In this document: positions 34,886 to 45,985 of the stretch, in pieces
How the letters are laid out: each line of letters opens with the position of its first letter
How positions within the stretch are numbered: position 1 is the first letter of the stretch
From: Prochilodus magdalenae
Lineage: Eukaryota; Chordata; Actinopteri; Characiformes; Prochilodontidae
Reading direction: 5' to 3'
Length of the DNA: 64,000 nt
Assembly: GCA_024036415.1 (NCBI GenBank)
Contig: JAMWET010002872.1
Location: 289,558 to 353,557, forward strand
The notes under the pieces: generated by a model
Seen by the model: only the letters and a program-made list of their open reading frames with translations
Told to the model about the DNA's origin: nothing
The model's database searches: none
Program-made: the position numbers and the translations under genes

Positions 34886-35324
34886 ACTTGTTTCTTATTC
34901 TTAGTTCTGTTTTCATGGAAATGTTTGACTTTGAGTCAGCAGTACATAAAGCCAGAGTCCATCATGATGATTAGGATGTTTGGTCGCGTGTAACTGTAGT
35001 GTGTGACTTTTAACTGCAGTCTCCTTGCCTTCCTTGTGCCACGCTTTCTAGGGAAAACTAACCTACAGTCCTTTTGGTCCACTGCTGATGGTGTAAATAA
35101 AATTAGTCTCATTGTTACTCATCAACTGCTGTTAGGGCCTGTATGATCCTTGTTAGCTGTGTTTGTGAGATTTGCTCAACCGACAGGGTTCATTTTACAG
35201 CTCTATTGAGATATTAGAGTGTAGCTTTTGTGATTAGTGCTTAGCCTCTACCACTTCAGCTGTGTATTAGAGCTGGTCGAGCTGTAAAAGCTCCAGTATG
35301 AGTAAGAGTATGATAAAGTTGGGT

Positions 35325-35760
35325 TTATATCAAGTCAAGTGTTTTGTATTGTCATTTTTTAATATAACTAGTATATACTGAAACAAAATGTCATTCTTCA
35401 GGCTCCATGATCCAACATGCAACATCAGCACATCATACAGCACTACAGAGGGTGCAGAATATACGATAAATATACCAGACAATAAATAAAGGCAGGACTA
35501 TAAACAACATATACAAATATGCATAAACATACACATATAACACACATGGATCAGCATTTAGAAGCAGGTACTAATTAGGGACTAGTGTAAACACTGCCTG
35601 CAAACTGCTGTAAACTGTACAGATTCAAATATATATTTATATATAGTGCAGTTTGCAGTGATGTAAGATGAACTGTCTATGAACTGTCTAGGGTATTGGA
35701 AGGAGTATGGAGTAGTCAGGGTGCATCGTGAGTATGTATGCCTATACCAGTGATATATGG
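35325..35760 (-). mobile_element. LINE 3' fragment, minus orientation
   Basis: Begins 'aagtcaagtgttttgtattg' with 'tcatttt', the complement of a LINE 3' end. It then runs through 'acagagggtgcagaatatac', 'aaataaaggcaggacta' and similar 3' UTR text. The same insertion is present at 39,085-39,520 and, with a deletion, 42,845-43,225. It therefore predates the unit duplication. Confidence 0.55.
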
Positions 35761-36264
35761 TTAATTGCACATTTGCATATTATAACCTCTTTTTTTAATC
35801 TGTCATAAAATAATATGATCTTTCATAATAAATAAAAACAATACTTTTATTTATAGACCACTTTAATACCACTGGCAGCTCAAAGTTCTTTATAGACAGC
35901 TGACATCAGCAATAGAAGAAATTATACATTTTAATGAGCCAAAGACACAAATCAAAGTTTAAAAGTGCAATAAGTGTACAAATATGACCAGACCTACATT
36001 ATCTCACTCCTGAGAACACAACCAAATATACTTCACAAGTATCCTTCAGTACATTTCTCAGAAAGTTCAAGCTCCTTTCAGTGATGCATTATTGTTTAAG
36101 GGAGCCTCTAAAAGTCTGTAACCTGCATTGCTGTGAAGGTTTACGCAGTAGCACAAGGCTGTAGAGGCTGCGGTGCGTAGGGCTAAATAACGTTATATGC
36201 AGATCACTAAAGGAATGATGTGCTGAATGTGATCTATGGTACATTAGTGAACAGTTTGTTTCCT

Positions 36265-36550
36265 GCTGTTTGTTTTACAGCTACAGAGCATCTCACACAT
36301 GCATTTTACTTTTCCTTTCAGTGCAGGTTCCTTTTCTTCTACTCTTTTTTTTATCTCTTGGAAGCACTTCTATGAATGCTGCTAAGGTCTTGTGTAAGTG
36401 TGCATCAGGGCTGAATGTCAGATGAATTTGTCAAAGTGTGCAGAATGCAGACATAAGAATGAAATAAGAGGTCAGCTGATCTTCTTTTCTCATGCTGAAT
36501 TATTGCCATTGTTAATCATTTATTGCCATTTATTTACTAAAGAAACACAA
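36265..36550 (-). pseudogene. A-type promoter fossil, unit 1
   Basis: 'tcagtgcaggttccttttctt ... ctcttggaag ... atgaatgctgctaa ... aaagtgtgcagaatgcagac' matches the far promoter of the dead A-type copy at 27.78-28.02 kb and of gene A at 23.70-23.80 kb. No exon 1 survives beside it. Confidence 0.7.
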
Positions 36551-37564
36551 AATAAGAAGAATGTCAACATACACTGACCACTGTAGCCAAGCCTAATTCT
36601 ACATATTCAGCAGCAGATTAAAACAAACAACAATATATTTCGTAGTAAAGTCGATTCTGCAAGATGTTTGCATTAAGCAGGAATTCAAGTGTCACCGAAT
36701 AGACTAATGTTGTCATTGGTAACCCTTGTAACTGAATTTTAACATTTACTCATGTACGTATAGTTACATCACTCAGTGACCTACACTTCTTTAATCGCAC
36801 ATGGAAGCGGAAAAAAGGCAACCCTGCCTTGAAACTGAATAGAATGGGAGAATAGCAGGATGAGTGCTGGGTTAGTTTCTAAAGGTTAACTACTTCCAGC
36901 AGCAGTCTTATAGACCTGAAACTAAACTGTATAGTTCTCTTTTAATGGAAAGAGATTCACATATGTTTATACTTCAGTACAGTCTTTGCCTTTCTATCAT
37001 ATTAAACAGTGCTTTGGTGGTGCAAAAGTGATACCCATCTTTTCATAAGTAAATAATGTAGAAAGAGGTGAGTGTGTCTGCAAAGTTACATTAGTAATCC
37101 TGCTTCATTCATTTAGCTTATTCAGAATTTGAGTGAAATATTTTGCTATGTGAGGTTTCATCTAGTACTTGTTAATGTTTATTCACAAATGGCCATAATT
37201 ATTATAAATTATTATTGCTGTAGTAACATCTGTCATATGTGAAGGCAGACAGAGGACACCAGCTAAGTAAATATACAATATCCTTAGCTAAAAATATTTC
37301 TGTTAGCTGGCTAGTAAGTTAAACTCAAATATTGTAGATGTTGGTGTTGCAGCTTCCTTCAGCGATGCACTGTGGTTTAATAAATTACTGTCCCAGTTCA
37401 GTTTATTTCAGATTTATCTTTAAAAACTAATAAAAACAAAAAAACAACAATAAAAAATCAGCACATCTACAAAGTGCTACTGGAAAAGCTGACATTGAGC
37501 ATGCTACTAATAAGTAACACATCAGGCTTGTTTCTGTGGGTTTCAGGCACCTTCACGTGCACAA

Positions 37565-37570
37565 TTTATT
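37565..37570 (-). other. Poly(A) signal of B4
   Basis: Minus-strand AATAAA about 265 bp past the B4 stop. The 3' UTR also holds TTATTTAA (about 37,657-37,664 on plus as 'ttaaataa'), an AU-rich word typical of unstable cytokine mRNAs. Confidence 0.6.
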
Positions 37571-37835
37571 ATATTTCAACATCAACATAAAAAACAACAA
37601 AGGATATAAAACATAACCATACAAAGTGTTTCTGAGTCTGTACATCTCACAGTATATAGTTAAATAACCGCACCACTTTCATAAATTACACAACAGACAG
37701 ATTTACAGTATTTACAGTATACAGCAAGTAGGTTCAGTATTTCAGGTAGTACTATATACATGCAGTCAGCAGTGTAGACTGCCTCAGTGCCCTCACAATC
37801 TCTTCTTCCACACCTTCACTGATGTACCACATGCT

Positions 37836-38461
37836 TCACTGCAGACTCCTGAAAGCCAAACATTTTAGATCATATTAATGTTGATCTGTGATTATTAATA
37901 TAGCCTATAGTAGTTTTCACTGAATAGCAGCTCAGAGTAAAGAGCACCTATCAGTCTTCATGTGTTCATACTGATGTTCTCACCTCTTTTCAATCATTCT
38001 CTTGATGTAATTCTGGGCAAAGCTGGATTCTGGGTTCAAGCATTTTTGTCCTGCGCCGTTCTTCAGAGTGACACTGAAAGAGTAAAACACACCAGTTAGA
38101 CGTCTGAAAGGATTTAAACTGTTGGTGTTTTACATCATTTGATTATGAATTGATGGAGACTCACATAATTTCCACGTTTTCACAAGATGGACCAGCCGGA
38201 TAAACCTCAACCTTCTCAACCCGCTGTAGACGAACCATGTTCACCCCAGAACCTTGACATAAGCACCTCTTCACGCTCGTCCTGGCCTGACCTGCAAACA
38301 CACACAGTTATATATGTAAATATCATTCACTGTAATGTTAGATCTCTCAGATAACAGATCAAATCATCTTCAGTTAAATGAAGAATGAAGGAAGGAATCC
38401 TACCTTGTACGCTCACGATCAGCAGACAAGCAAGAACAACAAAAGCTGCAGCAGATTTCAT
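37836..38461 (-). CDS. cxcl11: CXCL11-like chemokine B4
   Basis: Exons are 38461-38404, 38291-38165, 38073-37984 and 37848-37836 (58, 127, 90 and 13 bp). The introns are 112, 91 and 135 bp with GT-AG ends. The product is 95 residues with C29-L-C31, C56 and C73 and C-terminus S-L-Q, the same as B2, B5 and B6. Codon-level marks distinguish it: CGG at R42 (CGT in B5) and ATT at I61. Secreted non-ELR CXC chemokine of presumed CXCR3-ligand type. It sits in the middle of the recent tandem run. Confidence 0.94.
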
Positions 38462-38565
38462 ATTGCTCTGGTTCTTGAAGATGTTCTGGGTGATGATTTG
38501 AAGCTTGGTTTTGCTTGAGGCAGCTGTCAGAATGAAGCGGTGTTTAAATACTGGACTCATCTCCT

Positions 38566-38650
38566 CTTATATATGCTCAGATTGGCCTTTCCCCGCTTCC
38601 CCTGGTGGAAATTGCCTTTTTTGGAGCTACTTTTACTTCCCTCAAGTCTC
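38566..38650 (-). promoter_or_regulatory. B4 promoter, class 2
   Basis: TATATAAG at 38573-38566, CCAAT at 38585-38581, and the altered GGAAGTAAAA at 38640-38631. Confidence 0.55.
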
Positions 38651-39084
38651 ACTTGTTTCTTATTCTTAGTTCTGTTTTCATGGAAATGTTTGACTTTGAG
38701 TCAGCAGTACATAAAGCCAGAGTCCATCATGATGATTAGGATGTTTGGTCGCGTGTAACTGTAGTGTGTGACGTTTAACTGCCGTCTCTTCCTTGTGCCA
38801 CGCTTTCTAGGGAAAACTAACCTACAGTCCTTTTGGTCCACGTTTGATGGTGTAAATAAAATTAGTCTCATTGTTACTCATCAACTGCTGTTAGGGCCTG
38901 TATGATCCTTGTTAGCTGTGCTTGTGAGATTTGCTCAACCGACAGGGTTCATTTTACAGCTCTATTGAGATATTAGAGTGTAGCCTTTGTGATTAGTGCT
39001 TAACCTCTACCACTTCAGCTGTGTATTAGAGCTGGTCGAGCTGTTAAAGCTCCAGTATGAGTAAGAGTATGATAAAGTTGGGTT

Positions 39085-39520
39085 TATATCAAGTCAAGTG
39101 TTTTGTATTGTCATTTTTTAATATAACTAGTATATACTGAAACAAATGTCATTCTTCGGGCTCCATGATCCAACATGCAACATCAGCACATCATACAGCA
39201 CTACAGAGGGTGCAGAATATACGATAAATATACCAGACAATAAATAAAGGCAGGACTATAAACAACATATACAAATATGCATAAACATACACATATAACA
39301 CACATGGATCAGCATTTAGAAGCAGGTACTAATTAGGGACTAGTGTAAACACTGCCTGCAAACTGCTGTAAACTGTACAGATTCAAATATATATTTATAT
39401 ATAGTGCAGTTTGCAGTGATGTAAGATGAACTGTCTATGAACTGTCTAGGGTATTGGAAGGAGTATGGAGTAGTCAGGGTGCATCGTGAGTATGTATGCC
39501 TATACCAGTGATATATGGTT
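39085..39520 (-). mobile_element. LINE 3' fragment, unit 2 copy
   Basis: Same insertion as 35,325-35,760, carried along by the tandem duplication. Confidence 0.55.
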
Positions 39521-40029
39521 AATTGCACATTTGCATATTATAACCTCTTTTTTTAATCTGTCATAAAATAATATGATCTTTCATAATAAATAAAAACAAT
39601 ACTTTTATTTATAGACCACTTTAATACCACTGGCAGCTCAAAGTTCTTTATAGACAGCTGACATCAGCAATAGAAGAAATTATACATTTTAATGAGCCAA
39701 AGACACAAATCAAAGTTTAAAAGTGCAATAAGTGTACAAATATGACCAGACCTACATTATCTCACTCCTGAGAACACAACCAAATATACTTCACAAGTAT
39801 CCTTCAGTACATTTCTCAGAAAGTTCAAGCTCCTTTCAGTGATGCATTATTGTTTAAGGGAGCCTCTAAAAGTCTGTAACCTGCATTGCTGTGAAGGTTT
39901 ACGCAGTAGCACAAGGCTGTAGAGGCTGCGGTGCGTAGGGCTAAATAACGTTATATGCAGATCACTAAAGGAATGATGTGCTGAATGTGATCTATGGTAC
40001 ATTAGTGAACAGTTTGTTTCCTGCTGTTT

Positions 40030-40295
40030 GTTTTACAGCTACAGAGCATCTCACACATGCATTTTACTTTTCCTTTCAGTGCAGGTTCCTTTTCTTCTAC
40101 TCCTTTCATCTCTTGGAAGCACTTCTATGAATGCTGCTAAGGTCTTGTGTAAGTGTGCATCAGGGCTGAATGTCAGATGAATTTGTCAAAGTGTGCAGAA
40201 TGCAGACATAAGAATGAAATAAGAGGTCAGCTGATCTTCTTTTCTCACGCTGAATTATTGCCATTGTTAATCATTTATTGCCATTTATTTACTAA
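40030..40295 (-). pseudogene. A-type promoter fossil, unit 2
   Basis: Counterpart of 36,265-36,550, with the same landmarks and no exon. Confidence 0.7.
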
Positions 40296-41331
40296 AGAAA
40301 CACAAAATAAGAAGAATGTCAACATACACTGACCACTGTAGCCAAGCCTAATTCTACATATTCAGCAGCAGATTAAAACAAACAACAATATATTTCGTAG
40401 TGAAGTCGTATCTGCAAGATGTTTGCATTAAGCAGGAATTCAAGTGTCACCGAATAGACTAATGTTGTCATTGGTAACACTTGTAACTGAATTTGAACAT
40501 TTACTCATGTACGTATAGTTACATCACTCAGTGACCTACACTTCTTTAATCGCACATGGAAGCGGAAAAAAGGCAACCCTGCCTTGAAACTGAATAGAAT
40601 GGGGGAATAGCAGGATGAGTGCTGGGTTAGTTTCTAAAGGTTAACTACTTCCAGCAGCAGTCTTATAGACCTGAAACTAAACTGTATAGTTCTCTTTTAA
40701 TGGAAAGAGATTCACATATGTTTATACTTCAGTACAGTCTTTGCCTTTCTATCATATTAAACAGTGCTTTGGTGGTGCAAAAGTGATACCCATCTTTTCA
40801 AAATAGTAAATAATGTAGAAAGAGGTGAGCGTGTCCGCAAAGTTACATTAGTCATCCTGCTTCATTCATTTAGCTTATTCAGAATTTGAGTGAAATATTT
40901 TGCTATGTGAGGTTCCATCTAGTACTTGTTAATGTTTATTCACAAATGGCCAAAATTATTATAAATTATTATTGCTGTAGAAACATCTGTCATATGTGAA
41001 TGCAGACAGAGGAGACCAGCTAAGTAAATATACAATATCCTTAGCTAAAAATATTTCTGTTAGCTGGCTAGTAAGTTAAATTCAAATATTGTAGATGTTG
41101 GTGTTGCAGCTTCCTTCAGCGATGCACTGTGGTTTAATAAATTACTGTCCCAGTTCAGTTTATTTCAGATTTATCTTTAAAAACTAATAAAAACAAAAAA
41201 ACAACAATAAAAAATCAGCACATCTACAAAGTGCTACTGGAAAAGCTGACACTAAGCATGCTGCTAATAAGTAACACATCAGGCTTGTTTCTGTGGGTTT
41301 CAGGCACCTTCACGTGCACAATTTATTATAT

Positions 41332-41337
41332 TTTAAC
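41332..41337 (-). other. Poly(A) signal of B5
   Basis: Minus-strand AATAAA in the conserved 3' block, about 255 bp past the stop. Confidence 0.6.
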
Positions 41338-41592
41338 ATCAACATAAAAAACAACAAAGGATATAAAACATAACCATACAAAGTGTTTCTGAGTCTGTAC
41401 ATCTCACAGTATATAGTTAAATAACCGCACCACTTTCATAAATTACACAACAGACAGATTTACAGTATTTACAGTATACAGCAAGTAGGTTCAGTATTTC
41501 AGGTAGTACTATATACATGCAGTCAGCAGTGTAGACTGTCTCAGTGCCCTCACAATCTCTTCTTCCACACCTTCACTGATGTACCACATGCT

Positions 41593-42218
41593 TCACTGCA
41601 GACTCCTGAAAGCCAAACATTTTAGATCATATTAATGTTGATCTGTGATTATTAATATAGCCTATAGTAGTTTTCACTGAATAGCAGCTCAGAGTAAAGA
41701 GCACCTATCAGTCTTCATGTGTTCATACTGATGTTCTCACCTCTTTTCAATCATTCTCTTGATGTAATTCTGGGCAAAGCTGGATTCTGGGTTCAAGCAT
41801 TTTTGTCCTGCGCCGTTCTTCAGAGTGACACTAAAAGAGTAAAACACACCAGTTAGACGTCTGAAAGGATTTAAACTGTTGGTGTTTTACATCATTTGAT
41901 TATGAATTGATGGAGACTCACATAATTTCCACGTTTTCACAAGATGGACCAGCCGGATAAACCTCAACCTTCTCAACACGCTGTAGACGAACCATGTTCA
42001 CCCCAGAACCTTGACATAAGCACCTCTTCACGCTCGTCCTGGCCTGACCTGCAAACACACACAGTTATATATGTAAATATCATTCACTGTAATGTTACAT
42101 CTCTCAGATTACAGATCAAATCATCTTCAGTTAAATGAAGAATGAAGGAAGGAATCCTACCTTGTACGCTCACGATCAGCAGACAAGCAAGAACAACAAA
42201 AGCTGCAGCAGATTTCAT
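41593..42218 (-). CDS. cxcl11: CXCL11-like chemokine B5
   Basis: Exons are 42218-42161, 42048-41922, 41830-41741 and 41605-41593 (58, 127, 90 and 13 bp), with 95 residues and intact splice sites. The protein equals B2, B4 and B6. A private mark in the 5' UTR is 'ttctaggtgatg' (42,241), where the other B genes read 'ttctgggt'. This mark is also seen in the inverted copy at 60.8 kb and proves that copy derives from B5 or its allele. Role as for B1. Confidence 0.94.
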
Positions 42219-42322
42219 ATTGCTCTGGTTCTTGAAGATGTTCTAGGTGATGATTTGAAGCTTGGTTTTGCTTGAGGCAGCTGTCAGAATGAAGCGGTGT
42301 TTAAATACTGGACTCATCTCCT

Positions 42323-42407
42323 CTTATATATGCTCAGATTGGCCTTTCCCCGCTTCCCCTGGTGGAAATTGCCTTTTTTGGAGCTACTTTTACTTCCCTC
42401 AAGTCTC
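42323..42407 (-). promoter_or_regulatory. B5 promoter, class 2
   Basis: TATATAAG at 42330-42323, CCAAT at 42342-42338, altered GGAAGTAAAA at 42397-42388. The inverted copy at 60.65 kb reads GGAAGTGAAA at this place. Confidence 0.55.
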
Positions 42408-42844
42408 ACTTGTTTCTTATTCTTAGTTCTGTTTTCATGGAAATGTTTGACTTTGAGTCAGCAGTACATAAAGCCAGAGTCCATCATGATGATTAGGACG
42501 TTTGGTCGCGTGTAACTGTAGTATGTGACGTTTAACTGCCGTCTCTTCCTTGTGCCACGCTTTCTAGGGAAAACTAACCTACAGTCCTTTTGGTCCACTG
42601 CTGATGGTGTAAATAAAATTATTTTCATTGTGTCATTGTTACTCATCAACTGCTGTTAGGGCCTGTATGATCCTTGTTAGCTGTGTTTGTGAGATTTGCT
42701 CAACCGACAGGGTTCATTTTATAGTTCTATTGAGATATTAGAGTGTAGCCTTTGTGATTAGTGCTTAGCCTCTACCACTTCAGCTGTGTATTAGAGCTGG
42801 TCGAGCTGTAAAAGCTCCAGTATGAGTAAGAGTATGATAAAGTT

Positions 42845-43225
42845 GGGTTTATATCAAGTCAAGTGTTTTGTATTGTCATTTTTTAATATAACTAGTATAT
42901 ACTGAAACAAATGTCATTCTTCAGGCTCCATGATCCAACATGCAACATCAGCACATCATACAGCACTACAGAGGGTGCAGAATATACGATAAATATACCA
43001 GACAATAAATAAAGGCAGGACTATAAACAACATATACAAATATGCATAAACATACACATATAACACACACGGATCAGCATTTAGAAGCAGGTACTAATTA
43101 GGGACTAGTGTAAACACTGCCTGCAAACTGCTGTAAACTGTACAGATTCAAATATATATTTATATATAGTGCAGTTTGCAGTGATGTAAGATGAACTGTC
43201 TATGAACTGTCTAGGGTATTGGAAG
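42845..43225 (-). mobile_element. LINE 3' fragment, unit 3 copy
   Basis: Same element as in units 1 and 2 but cut short at the roughly 60-bp deletion. Confidence 0.5.
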
Positions 43226-43644
43226 GAGTATTTGCATATTTGCATATTCTAACCTCTTTTTTAATCTGTCATAAAATAATATGATCTTTCATAATAAATA
43301 AAAACAATACTTTTATTTATAGACCACTTTAATACCACTGGCAGCTCAAAGTTCTTTATAGACAGCTGACATCAGCAATAGAAGAAATGATACTTTTTAA
43401 TGAGCCAAAGACACAAATCAAATTTCAAAAGTGCAATAAGTGTACAAATATGACCAGACCTACATTATCTCACTCCTGAGAACACAACCAAATATACTTC
43501 ACAAGTATCCTTCAATGTATCGGCTATGAGATATTTATTTATATTTGTGGGATCTGATTTTATAAGGCTAAATGTGAGAAATATGCATTACAGCGATGTG
43601 TTCTTGAGCTCCCCCGGGTCAGTCACTGTGGTTGTTGTGGCTGA

Positions 43645-43895
43645 AAGGCCATTTTACTTTTCCTTTCAGTGCAGGTTCCTTTTCTTCTACTCTTTTCATC
43701 TCTTGGAAGCACTTCTATGAATGCTGCTAAGGTCTTGTGTAAGTGTGCATCAGGGCTGAATGTCAGATGAATTTGTCAAAGTGTGCAGAATGCAGACATA
43801 AGAATGAAATAAGAGGTCAGCTGATCTTTTCTCATGCTGAATTATTGCCATTGTTAATCATTTATTGCCATTTATTTACTAAAGAAACACAAAAT
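43645..43895 (-). pseudogene. A-type promoter fossil, unit 3
   Basis: Begins 'ttttacttttcctttcagtg' and matches units 1 and 2 from there. The sequence directly before it (43,515-43,645) is unlike the other units. Confidence 0.7.
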
Positions 43896-44911
43896 AAGAA
43901 GAATGTCAACATACACTGACCACTGTAGCCAAGCCTAATTCTACATATTCAGCAGCAGATTAAAACAAACAACAATATATTTCGTAGTAAAGTCGATTCT
44001 GCAAGATGTTTGCATTAAGCAGGAATTCAAGTGTCACCGAATAGACTAATGTTGTCATTGGTAACCCTTGTAACTGAATTTTAACATTTACTCATGTACG
44101 TATAGTTACATCACTCAGTGACCTACACTTCTTTAATCGCACATGGAAGCGGAAAGAAGGCAACCCTGCCTTGAAACTGAATAGAATGGGAGAATAGCAG
44201 GATGAGTGCTGGGTTAGTTTCTAAAGGTTAACTACTTCCAGCAGCAGTCTTATAGACCTGAAACTAAACTGTATAGTTCTCTTTTAATGGAAAGAGATTC
44301 ACATATGTTTATACTTCAGTACAGTCTTTGCCTTTCTATCATATTAAACAGTGCTTTGGTGGTGCAAAAGTGATACCCATCTTTTCAAAATAGTAAATAG
44401 TAAATAGTATAGAAAGAGGTGAGCGTGTCCGCAAAGTTACATTAGTCATCCTGCTTCATTCATTTAGCTTATTCAGAATTTGAGTGAAATATTTTGCTAT
44501 GTGAGGTTCCATCTAGTACTTGTTAATGTTTATTCACAAATGGCCAAAATTATTATAAATTATTATTGCTGTAGAAACATCTGTCATATGTGAAGGCAGA
44601 CAGAGGAGAGCAGCTAAGTAAATATACAATATCCTTAGCTAAAAATATTTCTGTTAGCTGGCTAGTAAGTTAAACTAAAATATTGTAGATGTTGGTGTTG
44701 CAGCTTCCTTCAGCGATGCACTGTGGTTTAATAAATTACTGTCCCAGTTCAGTTTATTTCAGATTTATCTTTAAAAACTATTAAAAACAAAAAAACAACA
44801 ATAAAAAATCAGCGCATCTACAAAGTGCTACTGGAAAAGCTGACACTGAGCATGCTGCTAATAATAACACATCAGGCTTGTTTCTGTGGGTTTCAGGCAC
44901 CTTCACGTGCA

Positions 44912-44917
44912 CTTTTT
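44912..44917 (-). other. Poly(A) signal of B6
   Basis: Minus-strand AATAAA about 260 bp past the stop. Confidence 0.6.
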
Positions 44918-45177
44918 ATTATATTTTAACATCAACATAAAAAACAACAAAGGATATAAAACATAACCATACAAAGTGTTTCTGAGTCTGTACATCTCAC
45001 AGTATATAATTAAATAACCGCACCACTTTCATAAATTACACAACAGACAGATTTACAGTATTTACAGTATACAGCAAGTAGGTTCAGTATTTCAAGTAGT
45101 ACTATATACATGCAGTCAGCAGTGTAGACTGCCTCAGTGCCCTCACAATCCACACCTTCACTGATGTACCACATGCT

Positions 45178-45803
45178 TCACTGCAGACTCCTGAAAACCA
45201 AACATTTTAGATCATATTAATGTTAATCTGTGATGATTAATATAGCCTATAGTAGTTTTCACTGAATAGCAGCTCAGAGTAAAGAGCACCTATCAGTCTT
45301 CATGTGTTCATACTGATGTTCTCACCTCTTTTCAATCATTCTCTTGATGTAATTCTGGGCAAAGCTGGATTCTGGGTTCAAGCATTTTTGTCCTGCGCCG
45401 TTCTTCAGAGTGACACTAAAAGAGTAAAACACACCAGTTAGATGTCTGAAAGGATTTAAACTGTTGGTGTTTTACATCATTCGATTATGAATTGATGGAG
45501 ACTCACATGATTTCCACGTTTTCACAAGATGGACCAGCCGGATAAACCTCAACCTTCTCAACCCGCTGTAGACGAACCATGTTCACCCCAGAACCTTGAC
45601 ATAAGCACCTCTTCACGCTCGTCCTGGCCTGACCTGCAAACACACACAGTTATATATGTAAATATCATTCACTGTAATGTTACATCTCTCAGATTACAGA
45701 TCAAATCATCTTCAGTTAAATGAAGAATGAAGGAAGGAATCCTACCTTGTACGCTCACGATCAGCAGACAAGCAAGAACAACAAAAGCTGCAGCAGATTT
45801 CAT
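45178..45803 (-). CDS. cxcl11: CXCL11-like chemokine B6
   Basis: Exons are 45803-45746, 45633-45507, 45415-45326 and 45190-45178 (58, 127, 90 and 13 bp). The 95-residue protein equals B2, B4 and B5. At I61 it uses ATC, shared with B1, and at R42 CGG, shared with B4. The 3' flank belongs with units 1-3, while from the 5' UTR outward (45.83 kb on) it follows the B1/B2 type ('gggtttggagtatgctgg'). It is thus a junction copy with a B4-like body and a B2-like promoter. A small deletion in the 3' UTR removes the 'tctcttcttc' block seen in the other copies. Role as for B1. Confidence 0.94.
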
Positions 45804-45904
45804 ATTGCTCTGGTTCTTGAAGATGTTCTGGGTTTGGAGTATGCTGGTTTCTGTTGAGGCAGCTGTCAGAGTGAAGCAGTGATTGAATAAGGGACTCAGC
45901 TCCT

Positions 45905-45985
45905 CTTTTATACACTCAGATTGGCCTTTCCCTGGTGTTGTGGTGGAAATGCTGTTCCACTTCCCTCAGTTCTCACTTCCTCTTG
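45905..45985 (-). promoter_or_regulatory. B6 promoter, class 1 type
   Basis: TATAAAAG at 45912-45905, CCAAT at 45924-45920. The ETS/IRF site reads GGAAGTGGAA (45964-45955), one base off the consensus in a different place from B3-B5. Confidence 0.5.

Larger units (their letters stand above)
34068..37835 (-). repeat. Tandem unit 1 (B3 plus upstream region)
   Basis: About 3.77 kb counted from exon 4 of B3 to the base before exon 4 of B4. It is nearly identical by eye to the next unit through introns, promoter, LINE fragment (35.3 kb), A-type promoter fossil (36.3 kb) and 3' flank. Confidence 0.9.
37836..41592 (-). repeat. Tandem unit 2 (B4 plus upstream region)
   Basis: About 3.76 kb, same content and order as unit 1, with scattered single-base differences (for example a shorter T run near 40,102). 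Confidence 0.9.
41593..45177 (-). repeat. Tandem unit 3 (B5 plus upstream region)
   Basis: About 3.59 kb. Matches units 1 and 2 except for a roughly 60-bp deletion near 43,230 and a replaced segment at about 43,515-43,650. Confidence 0.88.

Noticed and set aside
34775..34993. Plus-strand ORF MFKYWTHLLLYMLRLAFPRF, repeated at 38.5 and 42.3 kb
   Set aside because: It overlaps the class 2 promoters read backwards. The hydrophobic look comes from complement of the TATA region. No domain or splice context supports it.
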